From Oopsacas minuta (lineage: Eukaryota; Porifera; Hexactinellida; Lyssacinosida; Leucopsacidae), in assembly GCA_024704765.1 (NCBI GenBank), contig JAKMXF010000308.1:186001-250000 (forward strand): a stretch of DNA of 64,000 bases, given 5' to 3'. Position 1 is the stretch's first letter, and each line of letters starts with the position of its first letter. Both the position numbers and the translations under genes were made by a program. Of the stretch, positions 33,769-43,794 are shown one piece after another. The notes beneath the pieces were generated by a model, which made no database searches, was not told the DNA's origin, and saw nothing but the letters and a program-made list of their open reading frames with translations.

Positions 33769-34054
33769 CTATATGAATTGTTCAATATTAGTAGTGCATT
33801 TTGGGATGATTTAAGAGCTACAGGAAGGTGGTGAAATTATCATCAATTAATCAATAAATATATCACCATTGACTCACCAAATAAGCCCCTTATGATATAT
33901 TTATTTTCACAAGTAATTTATCATTATACTCACTAGATATTATGATGCTTGCCTGAATTTATTCGAATATTATCTCTAATTTATTCGTTGTTTTGATAAA
34001 ATACTGGTTTAATTACTATCTAGTTATTTCTAAGCTATCTATCAACAATTCACC

Positions 34055-34957
34055 ATGCAGGAAGGCAGGAAAAGAGTCAAGAACAAGAAAAGTATTTTAG
34101 ATAATGTAAATTCAGAACATGTACTCTCATTCTCAACTCCTGTCATAGAGTTATCTCTCAATAAAAATAATTTGTTGTTAGCTAAACAGAATAGTGAATT
34201 GAAAATAAAAGTTGCTCTCTTAGAGGAAAGAATGAATATTATTAAAAATGAACTTATTGAATCCAAATTTGAATGTAATTCTCTCAGTGAAGTCAACAAG
34301 CAATTAGAAATACAAAATAAGAGACTAGAAACGATGGGCCGCTATGGAACTCGTTATTTTGAGAAATTGGGTCGCAGTACGGAATTAATGATAGAAAAGT
34401 TTAAGCGATCTCTAGAATTAGAACACAGTTTCAATTCTTCCCAGCTGAGTTCCACCATAACTCCATCTCTTAGTCTAGACTCAATTGTAAAAAGAGATAA
34501 TAGAGAATTGGCAGTTATCAGTGAAGAGAATTTTGTTCCTAACTCAAATGAAAATACTCCTCAAGTAATAAAGAAGCAATCTCGATCTCGACAGCTATTT
34601 ACACAGAGCAATCCTACTGTTTCCGGTATGCTTAGAGATATCCAGAAGGTCAGTTCATCTGTCAAAAAGAATAAGGAAGCTACATTAGATTCACTAGTTC
34701 TTACGAAAGGTATTAATAGTATTTGCGTATCCTCAAACAATCTGTCTGATTCTAAAACAGATAAAGAGAACCAAGACACACCCGATGTCTTATCTGGAAA
34801 AAGAGTACTCAGAAATGGAATAAGAAAGAATTACGTCATTCTCCCTCAAAATAGAAAGTTACGACAAGGAGATAAGCAATTCATTTCTGTTAAACCAATA
34901 TTAAATAACAATATTAGCTGTACACCTGAGCTACAGATATACGATCTGACGGATTGA
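34055..34957 (+). CDS. Shugoshin-like protein
   Basis: A 300-residue frame. Residues about 35-95 form a coiled coil (LNKNNLLLAKQNSELK, then VALLEERMNIIKNELIESK), the position where shugoshin dimerises and binds PP2A-B56. The C-terminus has a basic motif RVLRNGIRKNYVILPQNRKL then RQGD that resembles the SGO C-box (RxSxRxxKxxxYxxPxLNxKLRR), which binds phosphorylated histone H2A at centromeres. The middle is Ser/Thr-rich and disordered, and a KEN box (DKENQ) near residue 240 suggests APC/C-mediated destruction. Shugoshin protects centromeric cohesin in mitosis and meiosis. The overall layout fits, but sequence conservation in this family is low, so the name is tentative. Confidence 0.6.
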   Translation: MQEGRKRVKNKKSILDNVNSEHVLSFSTPVIELSLNKNNLLLAKQNSELKIKVALLEERMNIIKNELIESKFECNSLSEVNKQLEIQNKRLETMGRYGTRYFEKLGRSTELMIEKFKRSLELEHSFNSSQLSSTITPSLSLDSIVKRDNRELAVISEENFVPNSNENTPQVIKKQSRSRQLFTQSNPTVSGMLRDIQKVSSSVKKNKEATLDSLVLTKGINSICVSSNNLSDSKTDKENQDTPDVLSGKRVLRNGIRKNYVILPQNRKLRQGDKQFISVKPILNNNISCTPELQIYDLTD

Positions 34958-35212
34958 CGGTAATTATAATTATATGAGCTGATGCTCGCCCTGTACTCTG
35001 AATTAGAACCACACACACTTACAAACTATTCATGCCTCAAAGAGATTGCTACTCTCAATTTCTCGAATTTAATCGCATTGAACTTGACTGTATATGTAAT
35101 GTGTATATAATGAATTATTCACGATTCAATCTGTTCCTATTTTAGATATTTGAGGAAATTTATTTGTTTACTATTTAAAGTCAATTATTCCATTATATGT
35201 ACTCTTATAGAT

Positions 35213-37270
35213 ATGTCTACCTCTTTACACGAGTACAGAAAGCTTGCTTCTTTCTGTCCAAAAGAATTAGCGTATTTTATAGAAGGAAAAGATGTGATTG
35301 ACTTAAAAGAAGGTATTTTCAAAACCCTGGAACAGGACCCTCTATTCCATCAATCAGCAGTCAGTATGTCCACAAGAGATCACCAGATTCTTGCCATAAA
35401 ACAATATAAGAGATTCAATGAGTACCATTTCGACAAATACATCCCTTCAGATATTACTTCTACTCTTCCTGTTATTATTGATGAAGTTGTTATTGCTCTG
35501 GACATATCAATAGCAGGTATTAGAGGACTTAATGAACAATTTTTCCCTCAAGTATTGACATTATTTGGTCAAGACAAAGAAGTAATAAAAATCGCTGAGA
35601 GAACCCGAAGTATGGAAGTTATAGGTAGCTTCGCATTGACTGAACTCAGTCATGGGAGTGATGTCAAAAGTATTCGAACAACAGCGACTTATGATCCTAG
35701 TACTCAGGAGTTCGTTATTCACACTCCTGATATAGAGGCTGTCAAGTGCTGGTCAGGACTACTTGGTAGCTTTTCAACACACACCATTGTGATGGCCCAG
35801 CTTTACACACCTGATGGTACTTGTCAGGGTATCCACCCATTTCTGGTGCCGGTACGAGATCCTCTCACTCTCCTGCCATTTCCAGGTGTACTGGTAGGTG
35901 ATATGGGTCTGAAGATTGGACATCAGGGCTATGCTAATGGCTATGCTAGGTTTGACCACTATAGTATACCACATAAGTTCTTGCTTAGCAGGCTAGGGGG
36001 TGTGTCTCTAGCAGGAGAGTACGAATCACCTTTCACTAACTCCACACTTAGGTTCGGAACTATGCTCACAGTACTCTCGGGAGGGAGGGTGCTGATTGCG
36101 TCAGCATCAGTAGTATTCCTATCAAAGTGTTTAGCCATTGCAGTACGTTATTGTGCAGGCCGCAAGCAATTCGGTAGAGAGGAAGGGTCAGAACTCTCTC
36201 TCATAGAGTACCCACAAGTGCAGCAGCGTGTAATCCCCCGTATAGCTGCTATGTATGGTATACTACGTCTAACTCGGGCATTTAAGAAGACATACTTCAG
36301 CTTTCTTGAACGGATGCAGAATGGAGAGATAGGCGGAGCTGATGAAATGCTAGTGATGGAGTTGCATGCAGCTTCTTGCCTAAATAAGGCTTATTCCACT
36401 TCGTTTTCATTTGATACAGCAAATGAATGTCGGCTACTTTGTGGGGGTCATGGATACCTATCATGTAACCAACTAGGTAACCTTCGGAATGATGTAGATC
36501 CCTCCCAGACCTATGAGGGAGATAACCATGTCCTCTCCCAGCAGACTTTCTCCTATCTAATGAGGGTATACGAACTTGCATTAGTCGATGAGGTTCAATC
36601 GTACACAGGAATGATTTCATTCTTGAGTACATTTCTTGCATATAGAGATATGATATGTGACGCTACTAACTTAGAGCACTGGAGAGAACCTCAAAAGGTG
36701 AAGAGAGCATTTACTTGGCTTGTCTGCTACCTATTAGAATCCGCTCACACAGAATATGTAGCCAATAAGAAAAAAACTGGGAATTCATTCTTGGCTAGAG
36801 AGCGCAGTATGGCAGGATTTGGTTCTATTCTTACTGAAGCGCTCTTCCATTTGTGTGTTATCGACAAATTAATTGAGTTAGCATCTCCTCCTTCTCCTTA
36901 TTCGCGGTTATTCACACCCCTCGTTGCTATATATGGCTGTCACAACCTGTTACGTTATAGTGGACATTTGTATGCAGGAGGATACTTTACACAGACTACT
37001 CAAATGCAGGGGATGTCTGGTGCTGTGTTGGAATTGTGTGCTGAAATGAAGGGAGAGATTGTTGGATTGGTCGACACTCTAGCTCCACCGGACTTCATTC
37101 TTAAATCACCCATTGGTCATAGCAACGGTCAGATCTATAAGAATTTATTCAATTCTATGGTAAGTTCAGATAACTCTACTGGTAGAATAGACTGGTGGGA
37201 AGAAATCTTAAACAAGCCCAAGTTAGGTTCAAGACATAGCATCTTTCTGAAAAATATGTCCAAACTGTAG
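35213..37270 (+). CDS. ACOX3: Peroxisomal acyl-CoA oxidase, ACOX3-like
   Basis: A flavin enzyme catalysing the first step of peroxisomal beta-oxidation (acyl-CoA to 2-trans-enoyl-CoA, making H2O2). It ends in MSKL, a canonical PTS1 peroxisome signal. The FAD/acyl segments are visible: [47 protein letters not shown], and [23 protein letters not shown], the last typical of the branched-chain (pristanoyl) ACOX3 branch. The catalytic base is the Glu of TYEGDNHVL (residue 435 counted from this start). The frame is also open to an ATG at 35150, adding a hydrophobic 21-residue leader. I prefer the ATG at 35213 because it gives the usual N-terminus ([11 protein letters not shown]) and about 685 residues, and because a tatag just before it could be a splice acceptor of a leader intron. 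Single coding exon, no breaks. Confidence 0.93.
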   Translation: MSTSLHEYRKLASFCPKELAYFIEGKDVIDLKEGIFKTLEQDPLFHQSAVSMSTRDHQILAIKQYKRFNEYHFDKYIPSDITSTLPVIIDEVVIALDISIAGIRGLNEQFFPQVLTLFGQDKEVIKIAERTRSMEVIGSFALTELSHGSDVKSIRTTATYDPSTQEFVIHTPDIEAVKCWSGLLGSFSTHTIVMAQLYTPDGTCQGIHPFLVPVRDPLTLLPFPGVLVGDMGLKIGHQGYANGYARFDHYSIPHKFLLSRLGGVSLAGEYESPFTNSTLRFGTMLTVLSGGRVLIASASVVFLSKCLAIAVRYCAGRKQFGREEGSELSLIEYPQVQQRVIPRIAAMYGILRLTRAFKKTYFSFLERMQNGEIGGADEMLVMELHAASCLNKAYSTSFSFDTANECRLLCGGHGYLSCNQLGNLRNDVDPSQTYEGDNHVLSQQTFSYLMRVYELALVDEVQSYTGMISFLSTFLAYRDMICDATNLEHWREPQKVKRAFTWLVCYLLESAHTEYVANKKKTGNSFLARERSMAGFGSILTEALFHLCVIDKLIELASPPSPYSRLFTPLVAIYGCHNLLRYSGHLYAGGYFTQTTQMQGMSGAVLELCAEMKGEIVGLVDTLAPPDFILKSPIGHSNGQIYKNLFNSMVSSDNSTGRIDWWEEILNKPKLGSRHSIFLKNMSKL

Positions 37271-37650
37271 TTTCAATTATTTCCCATAAAATTAATATTT
37301 TTATTGGAAATTGAAATATGATTCGAATATATTTTGTTTTCTAAAATTGACTATAGATTTTCCTTTTAACATTAATTAAATAAATACATCTGAGTAGTTA
37401 GACCAATTACGAATATTAATTTGATACATAGATTACATTAGGCACCTTTTCTGAAGTGAAATATTCATACTTCTTTGGTGATAATCAAATTTCACACTTT
37501 TAACCGATCCGAGTGTAATCCTCAATTTGTATTTCATAGTAATTGTGAGATCAATGAATGCTCAATCATTACTTATTTATTGTACAAGCGATAGTGATTT
37601 TAATCATTCATTTACATAGAATTTCAAACTCTAAAATTGTTCCTCAACAC
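37271..37650. other. Intergenic, 3' side of ACOX3
   Basis: AT-rich, no gene or recognisable repeat. Confidence 0.35.
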
Positions 37651-37800
37651 AAATAATATATATATATAGTATTAAATAACAAATAATATATATATATAGT
37701 ATTAAATAACAAATAATATAGATTTATATAGTATTAAATAACAAATAATATAATTTATAGTATTAAATCACAAATAATATATATATATATAGTATTAAAT
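37651..37800. repeat. Five tandem copies of a unit of about 30 bp
   Basis: The unit is aaataatatatatatatagt followed by attaaataac. Five copies run head to tail; the first two are identical and the later ones vary in the length of the inner TA run. It directly abuts a repeat-family-A copy, so it may be the microsatellite edge of that element. Confidence 0.9.
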
Positions 37801-38640
37801 TTCGATGATTTGGCTGTGTTTGTTTGTGTGTCTACGTCTGTTTGTCCAGAAATATTTGTGGAGTATGAGATATCGCATAATTGTGTTTATCGTGGTTATC
37901 AAGGAAGTAAAGTAAATAGAATTCAATAAAACTCTATTAAATACATATAAAGAATAGCTGAATCTGATTTTCACACTTCTGAATTAATCATATGTAAAAT
38001 TATGTGTTAGTTTTATGAATATAAAGTAAACATCCAAAAATCTCAAATGAACATGGAGACTTGCTCTTACCGGCTACATTGGGGTAGCAAAGAACGCTCA
38101 ATCCTAATTTCGTATTTTTAAGTTTCTCATGTGAAAATTTATTGTTGTTTTTATGAGTATAAAGTAAACAAATTATTGTAATCTTGAAATAATCGTAGAG
38201 ACTTGCTCTTAACGGCTATACATATACATGGGTGATCAGTACGCTGAATTTTTCAAGTTTCACACATTTAATTTTGTTAGATATTAATTTCACAAATTTC
38301 TATTTTGTTAATTGGCTTATCTGTGTGTTCGTGATTCAGCTACAGATTGAATAAACTAGCTAATAGTTCAATGTAAATCACTTTTTCTTCGTCCAGCCTA
38401 TTCTCATATCAAATGTGACTTTGGTCATTTTCATATTTTTTATGAATGAACCATTTTTCCCGCTGATCACATAATAATGAGATAATGATGATGAGCCGCG
38501 CGCCCGCATGCATGGTCAGGTGGATCTTATGTGGAGCTGAATCAAGTTTCTCATTAAAAGTGGCCTAAAGTAAACAAATAATTGAAATATAAAACATCTG
38601 TAGAGAGAGTCTAGACTCTAGAGACTTGCTCTTAATAGTC
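37801..38640 (+). repeat. Dispersed repeat family A, copy 2, with tandem submodules
   Basis: About 37801-38040 matches the core of copies 1 and 3 (cataattgtgtttatcgtgg, tatcaaggaagtaaa, gattttcacacttctgaatt, tatgaatataaagtaaac). It is followed by three diverged modules at about 38030-38110, 38150-38250 and 38565-38640, each starting agtaaac and holding gagacttgctctta and, in the first two, an (a/c)cggcta step, with a related piece at 38985-39035. A similar module occurs at about 50735-50790. Non-coding. Confidence 0.65.
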
Positions 38641-38750
38641 CAGTTGCCAGAGGGTAAAATCGAGTTGTTGTAGAAGGAAGGTTTTATGATGGTTTCTAGC
38701 ATTTTCTGAGTCAGAATCCACCGGGTGCCAAGCTGGAATTTTTTAAATTT

Positions 38751-38934
38751 ACATAAACCTTAGGGCGGTCGGCCGTATTTTGGCGGACTTTTGCTTATAA
38801 TTTTCGTTTTTGACGATATCAGAAACTGAGATTAGTGCCATTCGAAACTGCATAGTTGGCTTACTTTGCTATGTGAAAACGAACCCGATTGAAAGAAGAA
38901 ATTTTTCCCAGCCGACACGTCCTAAGGTTTATGT
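38751..38934. mobile_element. Small foldback element
   Basis: The left arm acataaaccttagggcggtc (38751-38770) and the right arm gacacgtcctaaggtttatgt ending at 38934 are near-complementary over about 26 bp (tip acataaacctta). The interior of about 130 bp is non-coding. Confidence 0.65.
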
Positions 38935-39334
38935 GAATGCTCAAGGTTGCTAGCTACCACAACTCGGTTCTGGCGACTGGACTACGTGAGCGGCTACAAT
39001 GGGTAACAAAGTACGCTGGATCTGAATTTCGCTTAGTTGGATTTTAACAGCTTCAAAAGTTTATTGTGGGGATTTGTGGCAGAAAATGAATATTGGATTT
39101 GGCAGTAAAGCCAAGAAATCATTATTTGTGTTGATGAACACCTCAGAAAGTTTGAAACTATGTACGGAAAGTACAATAAAGCCTTTTTTTCGACTATATC
39201 GAATACACTCTAAATTTATGGAAAAGTTATCAGTTCAGTAAATATTTGAAACTGGTAGATAAAAAACACAAGAATTAAGGATCTGATATTATTGACAATC
39301 TTCTCTTATATTTCTACTATCAAAACAGATATTA

Positions 39335-40360
39335 ATGCTCAAAAATTTGACTCATCTAGTTTCCCTCACTAATTCAACTAACTTGTCTATGCAAATGGAT
39401 TTCAATTTGTTGATAGGAGTCCTACTTGCCACTTCTTCAAGTGCTTTTATTGGTGCTAGCTTCATTATTAAGAAGAAGGGACTATTGAAAGTTTCTCGGA
39501 ATTCAGAATTAAGAGCTGGCAGAGGAGGTTACGCCTATCTGAGGGAATGGCTATGGTGGGTAGGACTCATAATGATGGCTTTAGGAGAAGCTGCCAATTT
39601 CACAGCCTACGCATTTGCTCCTCCCATCTTGGTAACACCTCTAGGAGCTCTCAGTGTTATCGTGACTGCTATCTTGGCTGCTTATTTCCTGAATGAATGT
39701 CTTAATACGATTGGTAAGATAGGCTGTTTGCTGTGTATAGTCGGATCTGTTGTTATTATTCTACACGCCCCAGGAGAAGGAGAGCTACCTAACCTACACA
39801 CAGTTACTACTTATATATTCTCACCGCTCTTTCTCATATATGCAATATCTGCAATTATTATTTCACTAGTTCTAATAATTCATATTGCCCCAAGGTATGG
39901 AAATACTAACATTTTAGTTTATATATCGATCTGCTCGCTCATCGGGTCTCTGACTGTAGTCATGACCAAGTGTCTAAGTGTAGCCCTCAGACTCACGATT
40001 GAAGGAGACAACCAGTTCGGACAGTTGACAGGCTGGCTGTTCCTTCTCGGAATGCTTGTAACACTTCTTACTCAGATGAACTATCTGAACAGGGCACTAG
40101 ACATGTTCAACACATCCATAGTAACACCTATATACTACGTGTTATTCACGAGTCTAACTATAATAGCTTCAGCGATTTTCCTACGAGAATACCAGCTGAT
40201 AGGACTGAGAGACTGGGTTGGAATCATATGTGGATTCGGTACTATTATTTGCGGAATATTTCTCCTAAATACTTTCAAAGATCTTGACTTGAGCAAGTTT
40301 AAGATAGTAATTACTAAGGAATCTTTGGAACAGAAAAAGGAATTATTAGAGAGTATTTGA
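39335..40360 (+). CDS. NIPA2: NIPA-type magnesium transporter (NIPA2-like)
   Basis: A 341-residue multi-pass membrane protein with about nine hydrophobic helices. Family hallmarks are GASFIIKKKGLL, RGGYAYLREWLWWVGL, ANFTAYAFAPPILVTPLGAL, TNILVYISICSLIGS, QMNYLNRALDMFNTSIVTPI and GIFLLNTFKD. NIPA proteins are Mg2+ transporters of the plasma membrane and early endosomes; NIPA2 is the Mg-selective one. The first 20 residues are poorly conserved, and a second ATG at 39395 (MDFNLLIGVLL) starts directly before helix 1, so the true start may be there. Single exon, intact. Length fits NIPA2 (about 360). Confidence 0.93.
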   Translation: MLKNLTHLVSLTNSTNLSMQMDFNLLIGVLLATSSSAFIGASFIIKKKGLLKVSRNSELRAGRGGYAYLREWLWWVGLIMMALGEAANFTAYAFAPPILVTPLGALSVIVTAILAAYFLNECLNTIGKIGCLLCIVGSVVIILHAPGEGELPNLHTVTTYIFSPLFLIYAISAIIISLVLIIHIAPRYGNTNILVYISICSLIGSLTVVMTKCLSVALRLTIEGDNQFGQLTGWLFLLGMLVTLLTQMNYLNRALDMFNTSIVTPIYYVLFTSLTIIASAIFLREYQLIGLRDWVGIICGFGTIICGIFLLNTFKDLDLSKFKIVITKESLEQKKELLESI

Positions 40361-40584
40361 ATTTATAATGTTATCAATAGAAGTAGATAGAATATATTCT
40401 TATGTCTATACTCAGCAATAATATTAAATTCAATAATGTTTATTACTAAAGTATTAATGCAATAAAATAGCAATTTTAGATCTTAGCTATCTCTATTATT
40501 CTGTAGCTGTATATAGTTTAATAATTATCCTTATTTAACCATCACTTTATATTGGACATCAGAAATAATTAGTTCATATGTGTT
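40361..40584. other. Intergenic, 3' side of NIPA2-like gene
   Basis: AT-rich, nothing recognised. Confidence 0.3.
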
Positions 40585-40942
40585 AGGGCTGTTAGCAAAC
40601 AAAAAAGGCCGAATTGTGTACATTGTGATAAAAGCATGAAACTTCTCACACTAATATTAGGCATTATGGAGACTATTTTAAGGACTAGAGGCCACCTAGA
40701 TTTGCCATATATCAACCATTGTCAGCTAATTTCAAATATTAGTCCGGTATTGAAATCGCCGGTGCTGTCAATGTATGCTAGCTAATTTAATTGCATTCAG
40801 ATGAACTTTGTATGGTCAAATTCGTGTTCCCCGCTAAAATTTCCAGCAGATTAATATATGCATATATTGACCACATTTGGAGGACTTTCCTAGCAAAGGA
40901 AATACCCTTAGGAATGTGACAACATTCCATTCTCGAATTTTG
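40585..40942 (+). repeat. Dispersed repeat family C, copy 1, running into family D
   Basis: The segment is the reverse complement of about 57.42-57.75 kb. Shared ordered landmarks are ggctgttagca, cattgtgataa, atgaaacttc(t/g)cacac, ggactagaggc, gccggt, tgtatgctag and atattgacca. A third, partial copy lies at 42.79-42.96 kb. From about 40912 the text (ggaatgtgacaacattccat) belongs to repeat family D. Confidence 0.75.
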
Positions 40943-40950
40943 TCCCAACC

Positions 40951-41617
40951 CAGGGATGTAGTGTAGGAGTAGAGGCGCTCCCTCACTTTAACTTGATTAT
41001 TGTTATTCTATTATAATAAAGGTAGATTAAATTTTCCAGAGTAGCCCTTCTTTCGTACTCTAGTCAACTCTCTTAATGGGGTAACATCGGCTCCAGGCCA
41101 TTTCCAACCAATTAAGCGGATTAAACGTGTTGGCCCGGTCTCAGGAATTATTTAACATCGCACTGCACTGTTTTGGCCAAGTGATCCTATCAACCGTGTG
41201 GCATTTAGAATATTCTGGACCATTATAACAACGGTGCAATTGGGCTTTGCCATACTGTCTCTCAATACTTAATGGCCTCTACACCTACAGTCATGTGAAA
41301 TTCCATAAAAGATTATTTCATTATTTTTCAACTTACTCAGGGATGTGGCAAAGAGTAGTAAAAGGGACCTAGAATTCAATACTGACGCTTTTAGACTATT
41401 ATTTAATATAGAATCGTTTGGTAAGAATGGATTTCGGAGTTGATTGTCACATCTGCTCTGAAGAAGGACAACAATATTTGGAAGTATTTTAGTTTATATT
41501 ACTCGTGATTGGACTACATGTTTTCGTTGATAGAAAATAAGTTTGTTTTACCAATTTTTGCGTAATATATTCTTTTGCAAGCGCTCCCCCACTATAAATT
41601 TGAGCACTACACCCCTG
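40951..41617. mobile_element. hAT-like non-autonomous element with 8-bp target duplication
   Basis: The element begins CAGGGATGTAGTG (40951) and ends CACTACACCCCTG (41617), a 13-bp terminal inverted repeat with one mismatch. It is flanked by perfect 8-bp duplications TCCCAACC at 40943-40950 and 41618-41625. Removing it rejoins a continuous repeat-family-D sequence (..GTCCCAACC|CAATCGAGTGAC..), which matches the uninterrupted copy at 53.2 kb (..GCCCTAACCCTATCGAGTGAC..). The 667-bp interior has no transposase. TIR start and 8-bp duplication fit the hAT superfamily. Confidence 0.85.
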
Positions 41618-41690
41618 TCCCAACCCAATCGAGTGACTCTTTGTTCGACGCTGCTTGGTTAGTTAAGTCTATTTACACACACTTTAGGTT
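41618..41690 (+). repeat. Repeat family D, copy 2 (right part after insertion)
   Basis: This continues family D after the hAT-like insertion: cccaacccaatcgagtgact, then ttgttcgacgct, gttagttaagtctattta. The left part lies at about 40912-40950. Confidence 0.75.
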
Positions 41691-41892
41691 AAGTTGATGA
41701 TAAAAAATTTTAGGTTGAATTGTCAATTTCTTCGCCTTATTATGAATAATCGCTGAAATGTAACTGGTGGGGATGGGAATAATCCAAATTCTATCACTGG
41801 AATTATGTCATTAAATAAAAACGTCTCTTTTTTCTAAGGATATTTTCCGTTGCTTGGGAAAAATCGCTCCAAATATGGTCAATATATATATA

Positions 41893-42117
41893 TACACCGT
41901 AAACTGGGGCTACTTTGGCCCACTGAATTTGCTTTAGCCCAAATATTGAAATTTGCTTACGTATCGGATAGATATTGTATTTGTATTCGAAATTGTCTAC
42001 CGATATTTGAAAATTCGTTAAAAATTTTGCCAAGTCATTTTCAAGTATAATACTGAATCTAATCTAGTTTCTTTGAAACTTTGATATTTGGGCCAAAGTA
42101 GCCCAGTTTACGGTATA
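41893..42117. mobile_element. MITE with CCGTAAACTGGG ends
   Basis: The left end is caccgtaaactggggctact and the right end is agtagcccagtttacggtat, its near-complement. The inverted match extends about 45 bp (ctactttggccc, then ...caaatatt...). It sits in a (TA)n tract that itself follows family C text (gggaaaaatcgctccaaata, tggtcaatatata), so it landed in an older repeat. Ends of this type are, to my recollection, common in invertebrate genomes. Confidence 0.8.
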
Positions 42118-43794
42118 TAATTTAGGGTACATCAGTTGCCACTTATATTGAAAACAACACGGCTCATTATTTTGTATGTTATTTACATCCTAAAGAATCA
42201 TTATGTACAATTTCATTGGAATTCAACGAGAGTTTAGGCGTGCGTAATTCAATTATTCCAAAGTACAGGAATTGCAATGGGATTTGGCTGGATTTTTTGC
42301 ACAATTATCCAAACGTGTAAATCTGATTGGACTGAAAACTATATACCATATATTTGGTATATTTGGAGTGGCTTGTATGTGCTTATAATACACATTTATA
42401 GTTTATAGATTATCTCTTCCTATTTATATGAGAATAACAAATGTGACTCGCTAATATTATCCTATGAGGCCATCAAAAATAAAATGCCAAATATCTCTTA
42501 AACAGTGCAAATCAGGTCATCAAAATGCATCTTTAGTAAATACAAACTCCCAAATTACCCAAATCTAAGGTGAAACACTAGACCAATAAGAAATACACTT
42601 ATCGGAAACCTTTCCTGAAAACCGGAAAAATCCCATTGAAAATCGGTACTTTGGATAATCGAATACGCACCCCTAAACCCTTGTAGATTTCCGATGAAAT
42701 TGTATATTATGAATATTTAGTATACGTAAATAACATAAAAAATGGTAAGCAATGTGTTGTTTCTAATTTAAGGAGCAACTGATTCACCCTAATATATATA
42801 TATCAAACTGCTAGAAATGTTATTCTTAGCACGATATGACCATATAATGTTGATCTGAATGCAATTAAATTAGCTAGCAAACATTGACAGCATTGGCGAT
42901 TTCAATACCCCAGAGGGTAGCATTGATGCCCTGTCAAGACTGATCTAATATCTAATGTCAATATAACCCAGGGGTGTATTCTGTCATAGGACAGATTATG
43001 CCCTGCTATTTTCTGAGCTGCTACATCGGGCCAAAATGTCTGGAATATTCTGTCCAGGCCTCCAGGGAAAATTTTTGTTCTGACCTGACCTACAATTACT
43101 GGTAAGGGTGAGTAGACTACTTATAAATTATTTAACTACCGAAGGTCCCACGGTAGCTCCATAACCTGAAATAGCATGAAAATTCATGTTGTTATAGTAA
43201 TTGGAAAATATTACTATTGTAATCAGAATATTCGAAAACCTCTTCAAATCAAATTTGAGTTTTGTATTCTTTCGATTTGATAGTCTGATATGTAAAGTGA
43301 CGTCATTTGTATTTGAAATATTTTGTGGTTACTTCAGATGATATATCAATTTCTAAAGAAGTATTTTGCATTCCATTTCTCCTAACAATTGTATTTATTA
43401 TTAGTACATGGATAGTCTCGAAATAAAATGATACAAAGAACCACACACTCTAAATTTAATTGCTTATAAATTCTATTTTAAACTGGAAAATGTGATCGGA
43501 AACTTTAGGCCCCTTTAAAATAGTGGAAAAACTTATCGTGGGCACTATGTGGGCAGAAAATCTGAGCACTTTAATTCATTCATAATTGAGTAGTCCTCAA
43601 AATAAAACCATTCACAGACTTCCCGAAAATCCCCGAAAGTGCTGGTGAATATTTTTAATTAAATCGGAAACCTAAATTTTTAGTTTTTAATATTTTCCTG
43701 CATTGAACGATATTAGATATTTATAATGAATAACAAGGAGGCATTTGATTTCTTAAACTCTCACTAGTCTGTTAGAGAAACTACACATGTTTTC
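42118..43794. other. Intergenic; partial family C copy, no gene
   Basis: Near 42785-42960 lies a partial family C copy (tatatatatcaaactgctag, then gaatgcaattaaattagcta, and acattgacagcattggcgat). The rest is AT-rich without recognisable genes. Confidence 0.45.

Noticed and set aside
37651-37800. Regularly spaced repeats resembling a CRISPR array
   Set aside because: The units are contiguous with no unique spacers and consist of TA-rich text. This is a minisatellite in a eukaryotic genome.
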